The notes under the pieces were generated by a model. That model did not search any database. It was not told where the DNA came from and saw only the letters and a list, made by a program, of their open reading frames with translations. 30,534 bases of DNA from an uncultured Prevotella sp. (GTDB lineage: Bacteria > Bacteroidota > Bacteroidia > Bacteroidales > Bacteroidaceae). The position numbers and the translations under genes were made by a program. Positions within the stretch are counted from its first letter, which is position 1. The number at the start of each line of letters is the position of its first letter. Where the stretch lies: contig USAI01000020.1 in NCBI GenBank assembly GCA_900552675.1, positions 1 through 30,534 of the forward strand, given 5' to 3'. Of the stretch, positions 15,567 to 23,731 are shown piece by piece.

Positions 15567-15597
15567 ATTGTGGAAAAGCAAAATCTTTGTATTTTTG
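15567..15597 (+). promoter_or_regulatory. Promoter of the threonine operon
   Basis: TATTTTTG (15590-15597) matches the -7 element, and ATTG (15567-15570) lies 19 bp upstream as a one-mismatch -33 element. Transcription would start near 15604, leaving a leader of about 190 nt before thrA. Confidence 0.7.
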
Positions 15598-15603
15598 CAG
15601 CAT

Positions 15604-15793
15604 CAATCTTAAAGCAAGTCGGTAGAAGCCCTTTGCTTCTATGCACAACCAAAAGATAATGACGTGGTGAACCGCATACATGCCGCCCTCGTTTCAGCGG
15701 ACGCATCGGACACCAGCCATTCGCTTTACGTTGTCATTCCCGACACTTCACCGCGCCACCTTTGTTTAGTGGCCAAAATAGTAACAAAAAAAG
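15604..15793 (+). promoter_or_regulatory. Structured leader of the threonine operon
   Basis: About 190 nt between the predicted transcript start and thrA. A perfect hairpin, TAGAAGC-CCTTT-GCTTCTA, lies at 15623-15641. GGTGAA (15666-15671) can pair with TTCACC (15747-15752) over a long range. GCCAC (15755-15759) pairs with GTGGC (15769-15773) just 20 nt before the thrA start. No T-run follows the last hairpin, so it does not look like an intrinsic terminator; control of translation or anti-termination would be possible. Its length and folding suggest amino-acid-responsive control, but this is inference. Confidence 0.5.
15680..15769 (+). CDS. Possible Thr-containing leader peptide of the thr operon
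   Basis: A 29-codon ORF starting MPPSFQRTHRTPAIRF and ending LHRATFV, with Thr at positions 8, 11, 17, 22 and 27 and one Ile. Its TAG stop (15767-15769) falls in the loop and right arm of the last leader hairpin, so a translating ribosome would disturb that hairpin. This fits a ribosome-sensing attenuator of thrA. Against it, the Thr codons are spread out rather than clustered, and no start signal is obvious. Confidence 0.35.
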   Translation: MPPSFQRTHRTPAIRFTLSFPTLHRATFV

Positions 15794-18229
15794 ATGAAAG
15801 TATTAAAGTTTGGCGGAACATCTGTAGGTTCCGTAAAGAGTATTCTGAGTTTGAAAAACATTGTGGAGAACGAGGCCAAACACGAGCCTGTGGTGGTCGT
15901 TGTCAGTGCCTTAGGCGGCATTACCGACAAGCTTCTTGCCACATCGCAGTTAGCATTGAAAGGCGATGAAAACTGGAAAGAAGAATATCAGGCCATGGTT
16001 GAGCGTCACCACAAGATGATAGACACTATCATCACCAATCCACGTCAAAGAGAAGATTTATTTAACAAGGTTGATGCGCTGCTGGAACAGTTGCGCAGCA
16101 TCTATTTTGGTGTATTCCTCATTCACGACCTGAGCGAGAAAACACAGGATGCCATTGTGAGCTATGGTGAACGACTGAGCTCGCTCATCGCAGCAACACT
16201 TATTCATGGTGCAAAATGGATGGACTCGCGCGACTTTATCAAGACCGTGCAGAAAAACAATAAGCACGTGCTGGAGGCCGAACTTACCAACAAGCTGGTG
16301 CGCAAAGCCTTTGCCGACTTGGCTCACATCACACTGGTGCCAGGCTTCATCAGCCGCGATGCCAATACCGACGAGGTAACGAACCTGGGACGTGGCGGTA
16401 GCGACTATACTGCTGCCATCATTGCCGCTGCTCTGGATGCCAATGTGCTGGAGATTTGGACCGACGTTGACGGATTTATGACCGCCGACCCTCGCGTTAT
16501 CAAAACAGCCTACACCATCAACGAGCTGAGCTTTATTGAGGCAATGGAGCTGTGCAACTTTGGCGCAAAGGTTATCTATCCGCCCACCATCTACCCCGTG
16601 TGCGTGAAGAACATACCCATACGTGTGAAAAACACGTTCAACCCAGAAAACCCGGGTACAATCATCAAAGACGAAATAGTAAACGACCGCAAACCCATCA
16701 AGGGTATCTCAAGCATTAACGGCACGGCGCTTATCACCGTAACGGGCCTATCAATGGTGGGCGTGATTGGTGTGAACCGACGCATCTTCACCGCTTTGGC
16801 CGAAAAGGGCATCAGCGTGTTTATGGTGTCGCAGGCTTCGTCAGAAAACTCTACCTCAATCGGTGTGCGCGAGGTTGATGCCGATGCTGCCGTGCGCGTG
16901 CTGAACGAAGAGTTTGCCAAAGAAATTGAGATGGGCGCCATGTTCCCCATGTTTGCTGAAAGCGGACTGGCAACCATTGCTGTTGTAGGCGAAAATATGA
17001 AGCACACACCAGGCATTGCTGGTAAACTGTTTGGAACACTGGGCCGAAGCGGTATCAGCGTTATTGCTTGCGCACAGGGTGCCTCAGAGACCAACATCTC
17101 GTTTGTGGTTGACAGCAAATATCTGCGCAAAGCACTCAACGTGCTGCACGACTCGTTCTTTTTGTCTGAATATAAGGTGCTGAACCTCTTTATTTGTGGT
17201 GTGGGCACCGTAGGCGGCAAGCTCATTGAGCAAATAAAGAAGCAATATGAAGAGCTGAAACAAAACAGCAAACTGAAGCTGAACGTGGTGGGTATAGCCT
17301 CATCAAAGAAGGCTATCTTCAACCGCGACGGCTTGAACCTTGACAACTATAAAGAGGAACTGGCAGCTGCCGAACCCAGCGATGTTGAAAAGCTGAAGAA
17401 CGAGGTGCTGAACATGAACATCTTTAACAGCGTGTTTGTTGACTGCACCGCCAGCCCCGACGTGGCGAATATATACCAAAACTTATTAGAGCATAACGTG
17501 TCGGTGATTGCTGCCAACAAGATTGCTGCATCGAGCGACTATGACAACTATATTCGACTGAAGCACACGGCTTTGGAGCGTGGCGTAAAGTTCCGCTTCG
17601 AAACCAACGTGGGCGCAGGATTGCCTATCATCGGCACCATTAACGACTTGCGCAACTCGGGCGACACCATCTTGAAAATTGAGGCCGTACTGAGCGGTAC
17701 GCTCAACTTTATCTTCAACGAGATTTCGGCCGACGTGCCTTTCTCTCAGGCCGTAAAACTGGCCAAAGAGCACGGATATAGCGAGCCCGACCCTCGCATC
17801 GACCTTAGTGGCATGGACGTGGTGCGCAAGCTGGTTATCTTAACACGCGAGGCTGGATACAAGGTAACACTTGACGATGTTGAGAAGCACCTCTTAGTGC
17901 CTGAACATTTCTTTGATGGCACACTCGACGACTTCTGGAACCATCTGCCCTCGCTCGACGCCGACTTTGAAGAGCGTCGCAAAAAGCTGGAGGCCGAAGG
18001 TAAACGCTGGCGCTTTGTGGCTACCATGGAGCACGGACATACCTGTGTGGCACTGAAAGAGGTTGACCAAAACCACCCGTTCTACAACCTGGAAGGCAGC
18101 AACAATATTGTGATGCTTACCACCGAGCGCTATAAAGAATATCCTATGCTTATACAAGGCTATGGTGCTGGTGCCAGCGTAACAGCCGCTGGTGTGTTTG
18201 CCAATATCATGTCGATTGCAAATATCTAA
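15794..18229 (+). CDS. thrA: Bifunctional aspartokinase/homoserine dehydrogenase
   Basis: An 811-residue fused enzyme catalysing the first and third steps of the aspartate pathway: aspartate to aspartyl phosphate, and aspartate semialdehyde to homoserine. The aspartokinase domain (about residues 1-290) begins VLKFGGTSVGSVKSI and contains NLGRGGSDYTAAIIA and WTDVDGFMTADPRV. Two ACT-type regulatory regions follow at about 310-450 (ITVTGLSMVGVIGVNRRIFTAL, then IAVVGENMKHTPGIAGKLFG). The homoserine dehydrogenase NAD(P) site is at about 463 (LFICGVGTVGGKLIEQ), with its catalytic part after it (FETNVGAGLPIIGTINDL, GTLNFIFNEI, EPDPRIDLSGMDVVRKLVIL). Length matches ThrA/MetL-type fusions. First gene of the thr operon, and likely feedback-regulated by threonine through the ACT region. 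Confidence 0.95.
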   Translation: MKVLKFGGTSVGSVKSILSLKNIVENEAKHEPVVVVVSALGGITDKLLATSQLALKGDENWKEEYQAMVERHHKMIDTIITNPRQREDLFNKVDALLEQLRSIYFGVFLIHDLSEKTQDAIVSYGERLSSLIAATLIHGAKWMDSRDFIKTVQKNNKHVLEAELTNKLVRKAFADLAHITLVPGFISRDANTDEVTNLGRGGSDYTAAIIAAALDANVLEIWTDVDGFMTADPRVIKTAYTINELSFIEAMELCNFGAKVIYPPTIYPVCVKNIPIRVKNTFNPENPGTIIKDEIVNDRKPIKGISSINGTALITVTGLSMVGVIGVNRRIFTALAEKGISVFMVSQASSENSTSIGVREVDADAAVRVLNEEFAKEIEMGAMFPMFAESGLATIAVVGENMKHTPGIAGKLFGTLGRSGISVIACAQGASETNISFVVDSKYLRKALNVLHDSFFLSEYKVLNLFICGVGTVGGKLIEQIKKQYEELKQNSKLKLNVVGIASSKKAIFNRDGLNLDNYKEELAAAEPSDVEKLKNEVLNMNIFNSVFVDCTASPDVANIYQNLLEHNVSVIAANKIAASSDYDNYIRLKHTALERGVKFRFETNVGAGLPIIGTINDLRNSGDTILKIEAVLSGTLNFIFNEISADVPFSQAVKLAKEHGYSEPDPRIDLSGMDVVRKLVILTREAGYKVTLDDVEKHLLVPEHFFDGTLDDFWNHLPSLDADFEERRKKLEAEGKRWRFVATMEHGHTCVALKEVDQNHPFYNLEGSNNIVMLTTERYKEYPMLIQGYGAGASVTAAGVFANIMSIANI

Positions 18230-18246
18230 AGAAGGAGGCACACATC

Positions 18247-19488
18247 ATGAAACATATTATTATATTAGGTGATGGCATGGCCGACCATGCCGTAGAACGT
18301 TTGGGCGGAAAAACATTGCTGCAATATGCACACACACCACACATGGACCGCATAGCCCGCGAAGGACGCTGCGGACGCCTGCAAACGGTGCCCGAAGGCT
18401 TTCATCCTGGTAGCGAGGTGGCCAACACCGCCATCTTGGGCTACGACCTGAACGAGGTGTATGAGGGCCGCGGACCGCTGGAAGCCGCTTCAATAGGCTA
18501 TGATATGCAGCCCGACGATATGGCCATGCGTTGCAACATTATCACGCTGGAAGACGGACGCATTAAAAACCACCACGGCGGACATCTGAAAACTGAAGAG
18601 GGCGACATGCTCATTAAATATCTTGACGAGAAGTTGGGCAACGACCGCATCAAGTTTATTACAGGCATACAATATCGTCATCTGCTTATCATCAAGAACG
18701 GAAACAAGCACATCGATTGTGCACCGCCTCATGATCATCCTAACGAGCCATGGCAGCCGCTGCTGGTAAAGCCTGAAGCAGGATGGGCCGATAAGAAAGA
18801 TGGCAACCGCATGACAGGACAAGAAACAGCCGACCTTATCAACGACCTTATCTTAAAGTCGCAAAAGCTGTTGGCTGAACATCCCTTCAACCGTGAACGT
18901 GCGGCACAAGGACACGACACGGCCAATAGCATTTGGCCCTGGAGCGGTGGCTATCGCCCTTCAATGCAAACCCTGCCAGAGATGTTTCCGCAGATAAAGA
19001 GCGGCGATGTCATTTCGGCCGTAGACCTCATTCGCGGCATCGGACATTATGCCGGACTGAAAAACATCATTGTTGAAGGAGCTACAGGTTTAGCCGACAC
19101 CAACTATGAAGGCAAAACAGCAGCTGCCATCGAAGCCTTGCGCCACGACGACTTCGTGTTCTTGCATGTAGAGGCCAGCGACGAGGCGGGACATGATGGC
19201 GACCTCGACCTGAAGTTGCGCACCATCGAAAACCTCGATAGCCGTATGGTAGGCCCCATCTACGATGAGGTAAAAACATGGGACGAGCCTGTATGCATTG
19301 CGCTAATGCCCGACCACCCCACACCTGTAGAGATACGTACCCACCTGAGCGAGCCTATACCCTTTGCCATTTGGTATAAAGGTATCGAGCCTGATAGCGT
19401 TCAACAATACGACGAAGTGAGTTGTGTAAGCGGCAGCTATGGTCTGCTACGATTACAACAGTTTATGAAAGCATTTATGGAATTATGA
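18247..19488 (+). CDS. ApgM-type phosphoglycerate mutase homologue, proposed homoserine kinase
   Basis: A 413-residue protein of the alkaline-phosphatase-like superfamily, related to archaeal-type cofactor-independent phosphoglycerate mutase. It shows the N-terminal metal site (MKHIIILGDGMADHAVERLG), TPHMDRIAREGRCGRLQTVP, the GSEVANTAILGYDL segment carrying the nucleophile Ser, and C-terminal metal ligands in VEASDEAGHDGD and LMPDHPTP. Members found in threonine operons between thrA and thrC have been proposed to act as homoserine kinase, and no GHMP-type thrB is present here. The placement fits that proposal: 17 bp after thrA with AAGGAGG at 18232-18238, and overlapping thrC by ATGA. Mutase activity in glycolysis remains an alternative. 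Confidence 0.85.
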   Translation: MKHIIILGDGMADHAVERLGGKTLLQYAHTPHMDRIAREGRCGRLQTVPEGFHPGSEVANTAILGYDLNEVYEGRGPLEAASIGYDMQPDDMAMRCNIITLEDGRIKNHHGGHLKTEEGDMLIKYLDEKLGNDRIKFITGIQYRHLLIIKNGNKHIDCAPPHDHPNEPWQPLLVKPEAGWADKKDGNRMTGQETADLINDLILKSQKLLAEHPFNRERAAQGHDTANSIWPWSGGYRPSMQTLPEMFPQIKSGDVISAVDLIRGIGHYAGLKNIIVEGATGLADTNYEGKTAAAIEALRHDDFVFLHVEASDEAGHDGDLDLKLRTIENLDSRMVGPIYDEVKTWDEPVCIALMPDHPTPVEIRTHLSEPIPFAIWYKGIEPDSVQQYDEVSCVSGSYGLLRLQQFMKAFMEL

Positions 19489-20786
19489 AATACTACAGCA
19501 CCAACCATAAAGCCCCGCTGGCATCGCTGCATGAAGCAGTGGTGCGCGGACTGGCACCCGACCGCGGCCTATATATGCCCGAACGCATTAACAAGTTGCC
19601 GCAATCGTTTTTTGATCAGATCGACAAGCTATCGTTTCAAGAGATAGCTTATCAAGTGGCACAAGCCTTCTTCGGAGAAGATGTGGCTGCCGACGACCTC
19701 AAACAAATTGTATATGACACGTTGGCCTTCGACTGTCCCTTGGTAGAGGTTGAGCCTAACATATATAGTTTGGAATTGTTCCACGGCCCTACCCTCGCCT
19801 TTAAAGATGTAGGCGCACGCTTCATGGCCCGCTTGCTGCAATACTTTATTCGCCAAGAGGGTAACGAACAGGTAAACGTGCTCGTTGCTACCAGTGGCGA
19901 CACAGGATCGGCCGTAGCCAACGGCTTCTTGGGCGTTGACGGCATACACGTGTATGTGCTCTACCCCAAAGGTAAGGTAAGCAAAATACAAGAAAGCCAG
20001 TTTACCACACTGGGCCAAAACATCACTGCTATTGAGGTTGATGGTGTGTTTGACGACTGCCAACGACTGGTAAAACAAGCGTTTATGGACGATGAACTGT
20101 GCCATCACATGAAACTCACCTCGGCCAACTCTATCAACGTGGCACGTTTCCTCCCACAGGCGTTCTACTACTTCTATGCCTACGCTCAACTAAAACGTAT
20201 GGGCAAGGAGAACGACTATGTGATATGTGTGCCCAGCGGAAACTTTGGCAACATCACTGCTGCCATCTTCGGACAAAAGATGGGGCTGCCCGTAAAGCGT
20301 TTCATTGCTGCTAACAATGCTAACGACATTGTTTACAAATACTTGCAGACAGGAAAGTATGAGCCACGCGATAGCCAGCAAACCATTGCCAATGCTATGG
20401 ACGTAGGCGACCCCAGCAACTTTGCACGCATTTACGATCTCTTTGGCGGTAGCCACGAACAGATATCGGCACTGATGAGTGGCGCTACTTATAACGACGC
20501 ACAAATAAGACACACCATGAAGGCTTGTCACGACACCACAGGCTACATTCTCGACCCGCACGGCGCTTGCGGCTATCAGGCACTGAAAGACCTGTTGCTG
20601 CCTGGCGAGCACGGCGTGTTTGGCGAGACGGCCCACCCTGCCAAGTTTAAGAACGTGGTAGAAGATGCCATCGGCACCGAGGTACAGATACCTGAACGTC
20701 TGGCCGCCTTCATGAAGGGCACAAAGCAAAGCGTTGAGATGACCAAAGATTTCGACAGCTTTAAGGCTTTCCTCATGAAGCAGTAA
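19485..20786 (+). CDS. thrC: Threonine synthase
   Basis: A 433-residue PLP enzyme converting O-phosphohomoserine to threonine. MKYYSTNHKAPLASLHEAVV is the usual opening of the family. The ATG at 19485 overlaps the TGA of the preceding gene, pointing to translational coupling; the open frame extends 21 codons further upstream inside that gene and is not used. Visible motifs are FHGPTLAFKDVGARFMARLL with the PLP lysine (about residue 108), VATSGDTGSAVANGF, the phosphate/substrate segment KLTSANSINVARFLPQAFYY, and CVPSGNFGNITAAIFGQKMG. Length is normal for bacterial ThrC. It is the last gene of the thr operon and is followed by a strong terminator. Confidence 0.95.
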   Translation: MKYYSTNHKAPLASLHEAVVRGLAPDRGLYMPERINKLPQSFFDQIDKLSFQEIAYQVAQAFFGEDVAADDLKQIVYDTLAFDCPLVEVEPNIYSLELFHGPTLAFKDVGARFMARLLQYFIRQEGNEQVNVLVATSGDTGSAVANGFLGVDGIHVYVLYPKGKVSKIQESQFTTLGQNITAIEVDGVFDDCQRLVKQAFMDDELCHHMKLTSANSINVARFLPQAFYYFYAYAQLKRMGKENDYVICVPSGNFGNITAAIFGQKMGLPVKRFIAANNANDIVYKYLQTGKYEPRDSQQTIANAMDVGDPSNFARIYDLFGGSHEQISALMSGATYNDAQIRHTMKACHDTTGYILDPHGACGYQALKDLLLPGEHGVFGETAHPAKFKNVVEDAIGTEVQIPERLAAFMKGTKQSVEMTKDFDSFKAFLMKQ

Positions 20787-20859
20787 GCGCTACAATATGG
20801 GTATGGACTATTGTCAATGCTTTTGTCAACGGCAACGCCATACCTCACCCCATAACCCT

Positions 20860-20905
20860 AAAAGCCCGACAAACGCTCTTTTAAAAGCATTTGTCGGGCT
20901 TTTTA
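20860..20905 (+). terminator. Strong terminator after thrC
   Basis: AAAAGCCCGACAAA (20860-20873) pairs with TTTGTCGGGCTTTT (20890-20903), with a further GCT/AGC pairing inside and T-rich sequence after it. The A-run on the left makes it usable on the minus strand too, so it may also stop transcripts leaving the convergent efflux operon. Confidence 0.9.
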
Positions 20906-20999
20906 TATGATTTGTATACGTCTCAAAAGATTTGTGTTCGGCTCCGCCGCTTGCCTCAACAATAGTTATTAGCTTGCCATAGACAGACGCAGCTCGGTG

Positions 21000-22649
21000 T
21001 TATTGATCTAAAGCCAAACGGCGCTGTTGTCTTAATGCTTTAAGGCGTTGCTGGCGTTTCACACCTCTCAACACCCTAATGCCCACGCTGGGCCATGTGG
21101 GTACATGTTTTATCTGATGGCGCACCATCGGTATGTCCCACAACAACATAAGCATGGCAAAGAAAAGGGCTGCTATAAGTGTCCAGCCAAACAATATCTT
21201 AACACTTTGCGCCAGAAAGCCCTCAACCATTCCATTCATCATTTGCGAAAAGTCGAACCCATGACTGGCTGCCGCCTTGGCCGAGAGCCGAACGCTATCA
21301 ATATAACCTGAACAGCGTGCAAAGCCGTCGGCCATATAATATTTCATGCCATGCCCATGAAAGGCAGCACCTACCAGTCCGCCCACAAACATATGCAGCA
21401 CGTTAAACACTGACAGTGCTTGGAAGAAATGCTCAAACGACATAATGGCATGTAAACACCACATAAACGAGATGCACAGCACCGCATAACTGAAGCCACG
21501 CCAAATAAGGGGTACACGCAACTGAACGATGTTGATGTTTGAGTCGACAAGAAAATAAAAGCCGCCAGCATACAATGCAAAAGCAAACAGCCCCACCGCA
21601 ATAAGTTTGTAAACATTCCAGCGCATCAGTTTCAGCCATCCCATCGAAAAGAGACAACCCACCCAGATACCTAACAACGACCATTGGTTCAGCGCCTCAT
21701 AGGTATGGTCAGCATAGTGCATCACCTCTTCATAATATACCATTTCAAGCACATGTTCGCACGAGAACAGCGCCTCAACCACACCTATCAACAAGATGAT
21801 GGGCGCCACATGACGATATCGCCACATAGCAGGTTCAAAATAGGCTTTGGGGCGATAGGCCATGCGTTGCAAGCAAATGGCAAGGGTAACGAGCATGGTG
21901 CCCGTAACCAACCGAAACTGTGACGAGTGCCACCAGTCGAGCCAGTCGCCATAATTCAGCAGCCAAGCCACCTGAAGCCAAAAGGCACACCATAGCACAG
22001 CCCCAAAAGCATCAATGCCACGCAAGGGAACAATCTGAGGCATAGCATGAAAAGGACGGGTAAGCACCGCTTGCACCAGCAACACCAGCAGCATCAGGCT
22101 GGCAATGAACCAATGCATATAGGTCCAGTGCATATCGTAGGCAAACCAAGCGGCCAGATAGCCCGAGAACTCGATAGCGGTAAGCAACACGATGTGCAAC
22201 AGAGGAAAGAAGACGGCAAAGTCGCGCTTCGGTGTCATCCATAGCTGTATGGTCGACATACATTCAAAGGTGCCCTGAATTTTTGCCATACCACACACCA
22301 CACACAGCGCCCACAACAGGGGCAACGGAAGCGGAAACGTGGTTAACGCATTGCACAGCACAATAACGGCGGCCGATGCCATGAGCAACCCTTTGTTTGA
22401 GAAGCGAAACTTCATGCGAAAGAGCACTGGGAAATATAGCGCCATACCTATCAGTGTGCTGTAAAGACACATCTGCACATCTTCGCGCATAATACCCCAC
22501 TCGCCCACAATATTATTCATTGCGCCGAGATACATTCCATTTGAAAATTGGAAACAGAAGGCCAACACGATATATATCCATGGACGCACACACTTAGGCA
22601 CCCACTCGTGATACATAGGCATGGCAAAGGTCATAGGTGTTTTATCCAT
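21000..22649 (-). CDS. MFS multidrug efflux permease, EmrB/DHA2-like, 14 helices
   Basis: A 549-residue inner-membrane protein. Fourteen hydrophobic segments can be counted, from WIYIVLAFCFQFSNGMYLGAM near the N-terminus to LFGWTLIAALFFAMLMLLW near the C-terminus, matching the 14-helix drug:H+ antiporter layout. A long loop rich in His, Tyr and Met precedes the last helix (about residues 450-495), and a basic tail (RGVKRQQRLKALRQQRR) ends the protein. I chose the ATG at 22649; the frame also allows a GTG at 22655. It follows the HlyD-like gene by 12 bp and should form a tripartite pump with it and the TolC-like protein. Sequence motifs of DHA2 are weak, so the substrate is unknown. Confidence 0.8.
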   Translation of the reverse strand: MDKTPMTFAMPMYHEWVPKCVRPWIYIVLAFCFQFSNGMYLGAMNNIVGEWGIMREDVQMCLYSTLIGMALYFPVLFRMKFRFSNKGLLMASAAVIVLCNALTTFPLPLPLLWALCVVCGMAKIQGTFECMSTIQLWMTPKRDFAVFFPLLHIVLLTAIEFSGYLAAWFAYDMHWTYMHWFIASLMLLVLLVQAVLTRPFHAMPQIVPLRGIDAFGAVLWCAFWLQVAWLLNYGDWLDWWHSSQFRLVTGTMLVTLAICLQRMAYRPKAYFEPAMWRYRHVAPIILLIGVVEALFSCEHVLEMVYYEEVMHYADHTYEALNQWSLLGIWVGCLFSMGWLKLMRWNVYKLIAVGLFAFALYAGGFYFLVDSNINIVQLRVPLIWRGFSYAVLCISFMWCLHAIMSFEHFFQALSVFNVLHMFVGGLVGAAFHGHGMKYYMADGFARCSGYIDSVRLSAKAAASHGFDFSQMMNGMVEGFLAQSVKILFGWTLIAALFFAMLMLLWDIPMVRHQIKHVPTWPSVGIRVLRGVKRQQRLKALRQQRRLALDQ

Positions 22650-22661
22650 TACCACGGTTTA

Positions 22662-23672
22662 TTATTCAACTGTACATACCACATTCATGCCAGCACGCAG
22701 GTCGGCCAACTTTTTGCGGTCACTGCCAAGCGATATGCGCACTGGTATGCGCTGTTCCACCTTTACAAAGTTGCCAGTGGCATTGTCTTGCGGAATCATT
22801 GAAAAGGCAGCACCCGTAGCATCACTAATGCGCTCTACCGTTCCCTCAAACGTTACGCCAGGAACAGCATCGGCCACCACCTTCACCTTGGCACCCACCT
22901 TAATGCCAGGCAGCTGCGTTTCGCGATAGTTGGCTACAACCCACAGTTCCGAGTTGTCAACAATATCTACCATAGCCTGTCCGGGCTGAACCAGCTGTCC
23001 CTCATGAATATTCTTCTTGCCCACAACGCCATCAGCAGTGGCAATAATAGCGGTGTATGAAAGGTTTAGGCGAGCCAGCTGCACCTGAGCACGAGCCACC
23101 TCAATGGCTGCTTTGTTTTGCGACAAGCGATGTCCCTGTTCGGTCTCGGTGCTGGCCAACGTGCCACGGCTACGCTGCGCCTGCTCATAACGTGCTTTTG
23201 CAGCCAGCCATGCCGTATGCATGTGGTCGTATTGCTGACGTGTAACCGCATCTTCTTTCAGCAGTTGCGCATAGCGTTTCTCTTCACGTTGAGCTTCTTC
23301 CAATCGCACCCGAGCCTCTTCAATGCCCGCATCGGTCACGCTTATATTTTGCCGAGTGGTGGCCATGCCCGATGTGGTAGCATCGCCACCCGCCAACTCA
23401 CGTTGCAGGTTGGCCTCGGCCTGAGCCAGCGCCAATTTAAACTCGCTATCTTCAATAATAACAAGCGTGTCGCCACGATGCACAGGCTGATACTCGTTAA
23501 AACGTATCTCCTTGATAAAGCCTCCTACACGTGCGTTTACAGGTGTGATATGTTGCTGTACGGTAGCATTATCAGTATATTCGCCCTGGCCGAAGTGTAC
23601 AAAATGGTTTACCACGAGCCACACTCCCACAAGAAGAATTACCAGCACACAAATATTATAAATGGTTCTCAA
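22662..23672 (-). CDS. HlyD/EmrA-type membrane fusion protein
   Basis: A 336-residue periplasmic adaptor. One N-terminal membrane helix (YNICVLVILLVGVWLVVNHF) is followed by the first half of a lipoyl domain (VNARVGGFIKEIRFNEYQPVHRGDTLVII). A coiled-coil hairpin spans about residues 75-185, the second lipoyl half is YTAIIATADGVVGKKNIHEGQLVQPGQ, and a beta-barrel domain follows (GIKVGAKVKVVADAVPGVTFEGTVERIS). It links the MFS permease to the TolC-like channel. The start is odd: no ATG lies in frame before the helix, and the only usual candidate is TTG at 23672. The codons just upstream, back to an in-frame TAA, would encode a basic KKQKKLLR stretch of the kind normally found at the start of EmrA, so the true N-terminus may lie slightly upstream with a rare start codon, or may be mutated. 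Confidence 0.88.
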   Translation of the reverse strand: MRTIYNICVLVILLVGVWLVVNHFVHFGQGEYTDNATVQQHITPVNARVGGFIKEIRFNEYQPVHRGDTLVIIEDSEFKLALAQAEANLQRELAGGDATTSGMATTRQNISVTDAGIEEARVRLEEAQREEKRYAQLLKEDAVTRQQYDHMHTAWLAAKARYEQAQRSRGTLASTETEQGHRLSQNKAAIEVARAQVQLARLNLSYTAIIATADGVVGKKNIHEGQLVQPGQAMVDIVDNSELWVVANYRETQLPGIKVGAKVKVVADAVPGVTFEGTVERISDATGAAFSMIPQDNATGNFVKVEQRIPVRISLGSDRKKLADLRAGMNVVCTVE

Positions 23673-23731
23673 AAGTTTTTTCTGTTTCTTTTGAAATTGT
23701 TTTTATGGGTGATATTTACCTACGTTTCGTT

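Noticed and set aside
15664..15969. 101-codon frame overlapping the thrA start
   Set aside because: It runs into thrA in another frame and lacks any recognisable domain; the shorter frame at 15680 fits the leader structure better.
16591..17346. 251-codon minus-strand open frame inside thrA
   Set aside because: Antisense shadow of a well-conserved enzyme; low-complexity Ser/Phe-rich translation with no domain.
19422..19484. 21-codon upstream extension of thrC
   Set aside because: It lies wholly inside the preceding gene and is not part of the family; the ATGA overlap gives a better start.
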